Assembly: GCA_001275005.1 (NCBI GenBank)
Contig: JWZX01002294.1
Coordinates: 1-10,314 of the forward strand
Source of the DNA: Chrysochromulina tobinii
Lineage: Eukaryota; Haptophyta; Prymnesiales; Chrysochromulinaceae
Direction: 5' to 3'
DNA: 10,314 bases
Of the stretch, positions 1-5,944 are shown one piece after another. The position numbers and the translations under genes are program-made. The notes under the pieces are model-generated. The model ran no database searches. It saw nothing but the letters and a program-made list of their open reading frames with translations, and was not told the DNA's origin. Position 1 is the first letter of the stretch; every line of letters starts with the position of its first letter.

Positions 1-114
1 GAATGAAGCGACTGTGACGTGTGCGAGGTGTTCGACCTTCACGCTTGGTTTGAGTTTGGTCTGTGCGTGTTGGTGTGTTGTGAATGAAGTTCATAGAGCA
101 CTATCCCTCCATCC

Positions 115-1392
115 ATGGGAAGCAAAGGGCTCGTTTGGACGCTGCTGCTCCTGATCACGGTTGTCGCTTTCGTCAGAATGAATGCAGCGCTAATGGCGTG
201 GCCATCCAGCCCAGCCGCTCGAGCAAGCTCTGCCACATTCATGGCAGCAGGCCCCTCACCGACCAATACAACTCTTGATGTAGATGCTGCGCTGGCACTG
301 CTTCGCCACAGCAAGAAGAAATATGTGATTGCAGATGTCAAGAATGGTCTAGGTAATCGGCTGCGTGCTCTTGCCTCAGCGATGTCACTTGCGTCGTCAC
401 TCAACAGGCCAGTGATGTTGGTGTGGGTCCCCGACCTGCATGCGAATTGCAGCTTCACGGCACTCTACCAAAATATACCGTTCCCAGTTGTCGAGATTGC
501 GCTCAACCTTGCAAGACTGAGTGCACGCGATTTCCAGGTGTATAACTATATGCGTGGCGAGCCCGGCGCCTTCAAGGACGAGCCTGTCGAGGTCGACCCG
601 GACCGGCACCTCTACTTCCGCTCAGCGTATGTGATGAACCACCAGCTTGGCCAGTGGTCGAGCGGCGGTCCACGTCGGCAAATACAGCGCCTGCAACCCG
701 TGCCCAAAGTACAGCGTTTGCTGGTAGCAGACCGCACCATGATTGGATTGCACGTGCGGAACGTCTTCGACGCGCCACGCGACCAGCAGACGAATGAAAG
801 CGTCGAGGGCGGTGCCGCGTTGCAAGGTGCGGAGAAAGAGTACGGCAAGGCAATCGCCGACACGCTACTGGAATGGCGGCGCGCTTCTCACTGGAGTAAT
901 TTTGTGCCGCGAATCACGGCAATGCTCCAGGAGCATCATCACTCAAACGCTTCGGAGCAGCCGTTGCGTTTCTACCTGGCCGCTGATTCAGACGAGGCGT
1001 ACCTTCAGCTGGCTCAGCTCTTCCCAGACCACTTGATTTCCACGCGCCGCCCGTGCGAAATAAAGCGCTGCGACTTTCGCGACTGTGAAAGTCTGGTTTA
1101 CAGCCTGGTGGACTTGATGAACCTTGCGCGCACGCGCCTCATCCTCGGATCGGGCTACTCGTCTTACTCGGAGGTTGCCTCGCAGCTGGGTGGGAGCCGC
1201 GGCAAGGCGCTGCCCATCCTCATGGCAGGGCGTGACTTTGGCAAGATTGTGGACCGATGGGCGGGACGCAAGCGGCCCAGCACTCGAAGCAATCCTAAGG
1301 ACGAGAGTGAGCGAGAACGCGACGGCGAGATTGCCGGCTTTGCACCGATTGCGATGTCTGTGCAGCAGTTCTGGCCAGTTCCGTTTTGGTGA
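115..1392 (+). CDS. Type II membrane glycosyltransferase, fucosyltransferase-like fold
   Basis: Predicted Golgi or ER glycosyltransferase of 425 aa. Residues 5-22 are a single hydrophobic segment behind a short basic N-terminus, which fits a type II signal anchor; the rest would face the lumen. A segment at 77-107 (NGLGNRLRALASAMSLA, then RPVMLVWVPD) resembles the nucleotide-sugar domain entry of fucosyltransferase-superfamily enzymes. Three superfamily-like motifs follow in order: GLHVRN at 211-216, RFYLAADSDE at 285-294, and DLMNLARTRLILGSGYSSYSEVAS, whose core lies at 333-356. Possible N-glycosylation sequons lie at N51, N111, N227 and N278. The acceptor and donor are inferred only: GDP-fucose is likely by fold, but the exact family (GT23, GT65, GT68 or a NodZ-like group) cannot be fixed by eye. 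The C-terminus after about residue 380 is basic and low in complexity. The start is the first ATG that puts the anchor at the N-terminus. The gene converges with the methyltransferase downstream. Confidence 0.75.
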   Translation: MGSKGLVWTLLLLITVVAFVRMNAALMAWPSSPAARASSATFMAAGPSPTNTTLDVDAALALLRHSKKKYVIADVKNGLGNRLRALASAMSLASSLNRPVMLVWVPDLHANCSFTALYQNIPFPVVEIALNLARLSARDFQVYNYMRGEPGAFKDEPVEVDPDRHLYFRSAYVMNHQLGQWSSGGPRRQIQRLQPVPKVQRLLVADRTMIGLHVRNVFDAPRDQQTNESVEGGAALQGAEKEYGKAIADTLLEWRRASHWSNFVPRITAMLQEHHHSNASEQPLRFYLAADSDEAYLQLAQLFPDHLISTRRPCEIKRCDFRDCESLVYSLVDLMNLARTRLILGSGYSSYSEVASQLGGSRGKALPILMAGRDFGKIVDRWAGRKRPSTRSNPKDESERERDGEIAGFAPIAMSVQQFWPVPFW

Positions 1393-1973
1393 AGCTGCCT
1401 GGAGGTTTAGAGACCGGCGGCGATTCGGGAGTTGCTCGGGTGCTAAATGGCCTTTTGGTCACGCGGCAAGCTTACTGCTCGCTGCAGGCACTGCTCGATG
1501 CAGCGCGTGTGATCCGTACAGGATTTTCGACGACGATCCGGCGACGGCCAATGGTCAAGGGTGTTGAGCCTTTTGTGGAAGCGATTTTGTGAATCCACAG
1601 GCGGATTTGCCACGCTGCGGAGCATCTCTCTGTTGGCGTGGCTACAAGAAGACTCGATCGCAGGCGACAGCAGCGGACACGTGACAGTGACAGCTGACAC
1701 ACACTCGGCAAATACGAAATCTAGCAAGGTTAGTAGCCCTCAGCCTGACTGACTTCTAAGGTTGACGAATCACAAATCTGAGGTATACCGTAGTATACCG
1801 GACGAGCCTCCCGACACACGAGGATTGTCTTTCTCTTTGACGAAGAATTTATATACTTGATTCTAAAAAAATTCGGGCGAATACAATGCGTTTAATTCTA
1901 TGCACGCATCTCGCAGACCACTGCGGTGGCGCCTTCTGTTCACGCATCACGGGTATGACTTTCGACTGTGGCT
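1393..1973. other. Convergent intergenic gap, no supported gene
   Basis: This stretch separates the 3' ends of the glycosyltransferase and the methyltransferase. A short open frame follows the first stop (about 1386-1592, +), but it lacks an ATG start near its beginning and shows no recognisable motif, so it is best read as 3' UTR. From about 1750 the composition turns AT-rich, with an A-run near 1864-1871 and a TTTATATA-like stretch near 1847-1856. These could be 3'-end processing context. An octamer direct repeat (GTATACCG) lies at 1783-1790 and 1793-1800. Confidence 0.5.
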
Positions 1974-3362
1974 TCAAGTGTTCGACTGTAGGGGCTGAAC
2001 GGTGCCCTGCGACACACTTCCCTCTCCAGAACCGGCGTGAACCGGGACGTGTGGGTTGTCCTGATGTGCCACGGCGACTGCAGGATCATCTGCCATCATG
2101 AAGTAGGTGCTCTGCCCCCCAACCAGCATGCGCAGCCGAGGCTTCAGAAGCTGGCCCGCCTTGATGCCTGCTTGGCGTGCGAGCTTCGGGTCGTTGACAA
2201 GGACGCCCAGCGCATAGTTTGGGCAGCGCTCGGCGAGCACGGTGCCGAGTCGGGCATAGAGGTTGCGAGCATCGCCGCCCGACTGCGTCAAGCGTCGACC
2301 CCACGGAGGGTTTGTGAGGCACAACCCGCGCTTGTTGGCAGAGCCGCGCGACTCAAGCTGGCCCGGAGGCTGAAGGTCGCTCACGACCGCTTGGCTGAAG
2401 CTGATAGCGTTGCCCACCATCGCCCTGTGCGCATTCTCCTTGGCCGCCTTGATGACGCCTGCGTCGCGGTCGGTGCCAACGATGACAAGCGGAGGCATCG
2501 ATGTGAGGCGGCGCAGTGCCGTGGCCGTTCGCTCGGCGGTCTCGCCTGCTATGCTGGCCCATATGCTGGGCTCAAACGAGGGCCAGTGATGCAGCGCAAA
2601 CGAGCGTGCCGCATGCGGAGGCAGCCCGAGCATCATCTGCGCGGCCTCAATCGGGATGGTGCCACTGCCGCAGAACGGGTCGATGAGCATGCGCGGCGCC
2701 GACCCCGATGAGGATGTGTCGTTCCAACCGGCGGCCATGAGCATGCCTGCCGCCACCGAGTGCTTGAGAGGAGACTTGCCCGCAGCCGCCGGATGGCCTG
2801 AGCGCCAAGTGCGCTCATGCAGTGGTCGGCCCGATGAGTCGACAAATAGCGAGACGCGCTGGCCGATGACGGTAATATCGAGTCGAGGCCCGCTCTCGCC
2901 GCGACTGCTCTCACCGCCACTGCAGCCGCCGCCGCCGCTATCGCCGCCGCCGCTGCCGTTTATAGGACTGCTTGTTGGCGCAGGCCGCTGCACGAGCTCT
3001 TGCACGTGAGAGCGGATGTTGGCTTCGTGGCTGAGGCCGTCGCGATTGCGAGCTGTGTGGACGCGAATAGCCAAGGGCACGCCAGTGGGCAGGTACTTAT
3101 CAAGATCTGGAAGGCAGTCGTTCATCTGTCGCTCGAGTTCCATGTGCGTACGCGCTGAAAAGGATGCGACGGGCACCAGAACTCGGGAGGCACAACGGAG
3201 GTAGGCGTTGGCTGCATAGAGCTGACGCAATGAGGCACGCGCGCGGATGGCGCCAGAAGCCACTGGTGAGGCCTTGGTGATGCGTAAACCTCGAAGCTCG
3301 TCGAGAACACAACGCTCCAAACCCGGCACGCAGCGGACGAGGAGTTCGAGGGGCCGACGCAT
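1974..3362 (-). CDS. THUMP-domain rRNA guanine-N2 methyltransferase, RlmL-type
   Basis: SAM-dependent RNA methylase of the UPF0020/RlmL (YcbY N-half) family. It is expected to make N2-methylguanine in large-subunit rRNA, possibly of an organelle. The 462 aa run from the ATG at 3362; the frame is open upstream to a GTG at 3386, which is not a credible eukaryotic start. The N-terminal part (about 1-180) is ferredoxin-like plus THUMP, with the family-like stretch LYAANAYLRCASRVLVPV at 48-65. The catalytic half has the SAM loop DPFCGSGT at 228-235, an acidic GTDRD at 296-300 and the target-base motif NPPWG at 351-355; NPPY is usual in bacterial members. The region linking THUMP to the catalytic domain (VSLFVDSSGRPLHERTWR) also matches RlmL. 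The RlmK half of bacterial fusions is absent. Odd feature: a Gly/Ser-rich insert at about 136-153 within the THUMP region. No clear transit peptide is visible. Confidence 0.88.
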   Translation of the reverse strand: MRRPLELLVRCVPGLERCVLDELRGLRITKASPVASGAIRARASLRQLYAANAYLRCASRVLVPVASFSARTHMELERQMNDCLPDLDKYLPTGVPLAIRVHTARNRDGLSHEANIRSHVQELVQRPAPTSSPINGSGGGDSGGGGCSGGESSRGESGPRLDITVIGQRVSLFVDSSGRPLHERTWRSGHPAAAGKSPLKHSVAAGMLMAAGWNDTSSSGSAPRMLIDPFCGSGTIPIEAAQMMLGLPPHAARSFALHHWPSFEPSIWASIAGETAERTATALRRLTSMPPLVIVGTDRDAGVIKAAKENAHRAMVGNAISFSQAVVSDLQPPGQLESRGSANKRGLCLTNPPWGRRLTQSGGDARNLYARLGTVLAERCPNYALGVLVNDPKLARQAGIKAGQLLKPRLRMLVGGQSTYFMMADDPAVAVAHQDNPHVPVHAGSGEGSVSQGTVQPLQSNT

Positions 3363-3420
3363 CGTTACGAAGTGTTGTGTGAACACGTCTGTACGCCGGT
3401 CCGGTTACTTGGGTGTCGAG

Positions 3421-3427
3421 TTATAAA
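3421..3427 (-). promoter_or_regulatory. Possible TATA element of the methyltransferase gene
   Basis: The minus strand reads TTTATAA about 59 nt upstream of the chosen ATG at 3362. A transcription start about 30 nt downstream would give a 5' UTR of about 30 nt. This is positional reasoning on a weak motif, with no independent support. Confidence 0.25.
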
Positions 3428-3449
3428 CATTGGCTGTGAACACATGAAA

Positions 3450-3476
3450 CAAGTCAAGTCGAGTTGACTTGACTTG
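3450..3476. repeat. Perfect 11-bp inverted repeat built of AAGTC/GACTT pentamers
   Basis: CAAGTCAAGTC at 3450-3460 is followed by the five-base spacer GAGTT and then the exact reverse complement GACTTGACTTG at 3466-3476. Further pentamer-like pieces (GACGTCAAG, AAGTCTAGTCGAGTC) continue to about 3510. The run can pair in more than one register because both arms are themselves repeats. It lies between the methyltransferase 5' end and the GC-rich segment. Function unknown. Confidence 0.8.
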
Positions 3477-3689
3477 ACCAAGACGTCAAGTTTTTAAGTC
3501 TAGTCGAGTCTGGGAACTGGCAAGCAGACACCGACTATGCGTACAGCGGTACTGTACACGCACGACAATACGATAGCCGTCGGCATCGGCTTCGTCACAC
3601 GTGTCGGCGCGCTCGTGGTGTTGTAACATGTTGTAACGCCTCGGGTCTACTCGGGTCCACACGGGATTGACCTACCCGCGTAAATCTAG

Positions 3690-4130
3690 GGCCCGTGCTC
3701 CAGTCTTTCAGGACGGGTGGTTCCCCGATAGCCGGGGGCTTCGCCCCTGCCTCACATGAGGCGGTCCCTAAATGGGTCTGTGTGTGGGAGGCGGTTAGAC
3801 AAGGTTAGACTTTCCGCCCTTTCCGGCGGGTGGGTGAGGTCCCGTCAATTGGGTCCCGCTTCGAACCCCTGCCTATCTCAGGGGGTGCGGGGTCACTTTC
3901 TTGGGGTGGGGGCGGACTTTAGGGTAGGCCTCCGGCCGCCCTCGCCGCGCCGTAGCGCAGGACAGGGGTGGCGCGAGGCCCGGCCGTGCCGGGGGACATG
4001 GCCGGGGAGTCCTAAGGGCGGTCCCGCTCCGCCGGGCGGCGGTACCACCCGCCCGGTATGTCGTCCGAGGGGAAATAGGAAAACGGAGGCCGTTCCAGGT
4101 GGTACCGGAGTGTTTTGAAAGGTATGCGCT
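3690..4130. other. GC-rich, hairpin-dense segment; candidate structured RNA or mobile-element remnant
   Basis: This block is richer in G runs than the flanking DNA and is packed with short perfect inverted repeats: GGGGC-TTC-GCCCC (3735-3747), GCCTCACATGAGGC (3749-3762), CCGCC/GGCGG (3814-3829), CCCGGC-CGT-GCCGGG (3979-3993), GGCGG/CCGCC (4017-4033) and GGGCGG/CCGCCC (4034-4054). The loop of the last hairpin (from 4040) is complementary over 10 bases to 4098-4107. GGTTAGAC occurs twice with a 10-nt period (3793-3800 and 3803-3810). I could not match it to rRNA, tRNA, SRP, RNase P or spliceosomal RNA by eye. It may be non-coding RNA, a transposon remnant or simply GC-rich repeat DNA. Confidence 0.45.
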
Positions 4131-4292
4131 GTCCGCCAAGTTCGAGTGACCATGGCCAAGTCCCGAGCTCTTGTTCTGTACCACTCTTCACCTCTAGACC
4201 CTAACGACGAACCTGTGCGCCTGAGCGCTGTGCGCAGAGGTTGGCTCCGTCTGGCGATGGAGAGTGCAGCTCAGTCCTCATCTCTATTGTAG
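3756..4292 (+). other. Open frame broken by one in-frame TGA; doubtful coding
   Basis: A frame beginning at the ATG at 3756 runs to a TGA at 4116-4118, then stays open in the same frame to a TAG at 4290-4292. The second part contains an ATG at 4152 that would give 46 aa starting MAKSRALVLYHSSPLDPNDE. The first part is rich in Gly, Pro and Arg, as expected from GC-rich non-coding DNA, and it overlaps the hairpin-dense block. The second part looks more protein-like in composition but matches no family I know. It could be a pseudogene remnant of a mobile element, a small unannotated exon, or chance. Confidence 0.2.
3881..3912 (+). other. Putative G-quadruplex motif
   Basis: Four G runs lie in a row: five G (3881-3885), four G (3889-3892), four G (3903-3906) and five G (3908-3912), with loops of 3, 10 and 1 bases. 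The middle loop exceeds the strict 7-base rule but is acceptable for extended definitions. It lies inside the hairpin-dense block. Confidence 0.45.
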
Positions 4293-4370
4293 TCCGCCGC
4301 GTCGTCTCTCGGGCCGGGGGTTGGCGGCAGCACGTGTGTACGCCGGCTCTGGTCTGTTGACACTGTCCCG

Positions 4371-4919
4371 TCAACATATGCCCCCGTGCCCGTGGAAAGC
4401 GGGGGACAGTCCCCCCGTGGGTCTGCCTTCGAAGGGGGTTCCTCTGCTACGGCTGCCGCCGCTGCTGCTGCCGCTGCTGCCGCGTGCTGTTGCATCGCTG
4501 CAGCCGCCAAGGTAAGCCATCATGTCGCGAACGTCTGCCGCGCACGCATCCACTGCGGTGCGCCCTACGTGGTTGGCTGCGGGAACATCGTTTGCTGATT
4601 TATGCTCTTCCCAGAAGACCCTGCGCAGCGCCTGGTCGAGGTTCTCATCGATATGTGGCGCGCGGCGTAATGGCACGGGGTTGATCACCTTGCGCTCGAG
4701 CGCTGTTTGTATCACAGAGAGCAAATCCTCGGGGGACTCAGGCAGTGGCGCCTGGACGTCGGCTGCAAGCGCCTCCAGCCAGCAAGGAGAGCTGCTAAGG
4801 ACGGCGTGCAGCGTCGCGCGCTGGAGCGATGCGGCGCTGAGCGATGCGGCGCTGAGGCCCGCCCCGGAAGCGGCCCTCATCTGCATCTGAGAATCTTCAC
4901 TGAACAACTCTATTTCCAT
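4371..4919 (-). CDS. Hypothetical protein with Ala/Ser repeat and Ser/Gly tail
   Basis: Not recognised. From the ATG at 4919 it gives 182 aa; the frame is open upstream to an ATG at 5036 (221 aa), but that start would run into the 5' region of the divergent PA28 gene, so 4919 is preferred. The middle (about 46-140) looks like a soluble, mostly helical domain, with LLSVIQTALERKVINPVPLR at 67-86 and DQALRRVFWEEHKSA at about 95-109. Residues 23-32 are SAASLSAASL, from a 15-bp tandem duplication. The tail from about 145 is Ser/Gly/Arg-rich. On the same strand another frame stays open from 4510 to 4271, reading an alanine run followed by an acidic end, so the true C-terminus could lie there through an unseen intron or a repeat-length error. 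No membrane segment or signal peptide is seen. Confidence 0.55.
   Translation of the reverse strand: MEIELFSEDSQMQMRAASGAGLSAASLSAASLQRATLHAVLSSSPCWLEALAADVQAPLPESPEDLLSVIQTALERKVINPVPLRRAPHIDENLDQALRRVFWEEHKSANDVPAANHVGRTAVDACAADVRDMMAYLGGCSDATARGSSGSSSGGSRSRGTPFEGRPTGGLSPAFHGHGGIC
4824..4853. repeat. Exact 15-bp tandem duplication in the hypothetical gene
   Basis: The unit GAGCGATGCGGCGCT occurs twice back to back (4824-4838, 4839-4853). On the minus strand it adds five residues in frame (SAASL twice). This looks like a recent slippage product. Confidence 0.9.
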
Positions 4920-5062
4920 GACGAGACCTCTGATTACGGGTTTTGAAACTTCGGTTCGTGTTTTGAAATAAGAATCAACACTCTGGTACCTCGTTAGTGT
5001 GAATGACTTTGCAGACACGACGTATCCGGATTCCATGGTACTCTACTTGTACGTACTCTATC
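4920..5062. promoter_or_regulatory. Divergent promoter interval
   Basis: The 143 bases lie between the ATG of the hypothetical gene (minus) and the ATG of the PA28 gene (plus), so both promoters, or a shared one, must lie here unless 5' introns exist. The interval is more AT-rich than the coding DNA. No TATA box is convincing. Confidence 0.45.
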
Positions 5063-5713
5063 ATGTCGTCGCCGAAACCGCGTGGCAAGCGTGGCCGCGA
5101 TTACGATGCCGCTGGTTCGTCCGCTGAGCTACCCGACGTGACAGCTCTGAGGACTTATGTCGACAAAGAGGACGAGCAGATTCGTGCAAAGGCAAAGGCG
5201 TTACTCAACAGCCAGCTCATCACGCAGACCGAGGCAATGGCCGCCCTCGAGGCGCGGCTCGAGCCCATCGAGACGTACGAGGAGGCGCTAGGGAGCGGCA
5301 TCGTTAGCGAGCTGCGAACTGAACTCCGCAAGAACTTCAAGTTGGGCAACCAACTAGAGACATGGCTGAACACGTACGTGCCGCCGCTTGCCAGCGGCGG
5401 CAACACGGGCATCTCCGCCGAGGTGCAGGACGGCATCTACCAGCATGTGCACGCGCTATCCGCGGGAACGGCCGACGCATTGCATCGCATGCTCGCATTC
5501 GAGAAAGAGTATTGCGTGCAGCGCACCAAGGTCACCGACGAGGTGACGTGGCAACGGTACAAGTCCGTGCTCGAGAGCAACATGCTCTTTGACCTCACGA
5601 AGACGGCGATGCAGGTGCATGGCGACCTGCTCAACATGGCGAGCACGATCCTCAGCAATCTGCAGCATTTAAAGACAGGCGATGGGGAGAAGCTTATTGC
5701 GACCATGTACTGA
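5063..5713 (+). CDS. Proteasome activator PA28 (REG/PSME3-like) subunit
   Basis: Subunit of the heptameric 11S cap that opens the 20S proteasome gate without ATP. The 216 aa from the ATG at 5063 are close to the family's usual length of about 240-255. The PA28 C-terminal helical bundle is recognisable: LETWLNTYVPPLASGGNTGI corresponds to the helix and activation loop of PA28-gamma (family pattern around IPxIxDGNNxGV), followed by EVQDGI, then a long helix with EKEYCVQRTKVTDEV and a final helix ending in Tyr (TMY). The C-terminal tail of PA28 docks in the alpha-ring pockets, so the retained terminal Tyr is notable. The N-terminus has a basic patch, PKPRGKRGR, that could serve as a nuclear signal, in line with nuclear PA28-gamma. 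The first ATG at 5003 would add 20 residues without domain support. The gene is divergent from the hypothetical protein. Confidence 0.85.
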   Translation: MSSPKPRGKRGRDYDAAGSSAELPDVTALRTYVDKEDEQIRAKAKALLNSQLITQTEAMAALEARLEPIETYEEALGSGIVSELRTELRKNFKLGNQLETWLNTYVPPLASGGNTGISAEVQDGIYQHVHALSAGTADALHRMLAFEKEYCVQRTKVTDEVTWQRYKSVLESNMLFDLTKTAMQVHGDLLNMASTILSNLQHLKTGDGEKLIATMY

Positions 5714-5805
5714 GTGATATGTGCCCCGCGCCTTCGGTTCACCGCGGCGCCAATTGCGCGGCGCGTGTGTTGCGTTCTGACGGCACGCCGTTGCCGGGAC
5801 GCGAA

Positions 5806-5835
5806 GGCCGGGATGCGTGGAGCGACATCCCGGCC
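5806..5835. repeat. Perfect 10-bp inverted repeat in the PA28 3' region
   Basis: GGCCGGGATG (5806-5815) and CATCCCGGCC (5826-5835) are exact reverse complements around a 10-base loop. It begins 93 bases after the PA28 stop, in the 231-base convergent interval shared with the PH-domain gene. A T-run follows only weakly. It may be a 3' UTR stem-loop, but a link to 3'-end formation is not shown. Confidence 0.75.
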
Positions 5836-5944
5836 GGGTAAACATCCTCTTTAATGTGACCACTCGTCAAAGTTTTAACACATTAACATCGCAGAGATAT
5901 CGATCCGTAAAACAGAGGGCCGAGAGAGCTCGCACTCGAGCTGC

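Noticed and set aside
1386-1592. Plus-strand frame after the glycosyltransferase stop as a second gene
   Set aside because: It begins at GTG, overlaps the glycosyltransferase end, has no recognisable domain and is likely 3' UTR.
2037-2711. Long plus-strand frame opposite the methyltransferase
   Set aside because: It is the antisense shadow of a well-supported gene with clear SAM motifs, and is Arg/Ala/Cys-rich with no motif of its own.
3362-3386. Upstream start of the methyltransferase at 3386
   Set aside because: The codon there is GTG on the minus strand. The first in-frame ATG is at 3362 and leaves the domain whole.
3793-3810. Minus-strand CTAACC pair as a telomerase RNA template
   Set aside because: The two CTAACC pieces are separated by TTGT and do not give 1.5 copies of a standard telomere repeat. 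There is no other telomerase RNA feature I can identify.
3855-3875. TTCGAA context resembling a tRNA T-arm
   Set aside because: The flanking bases do not form the required five-base T stem, and no acceptor or anticodon stem can be placed around it on either strand.
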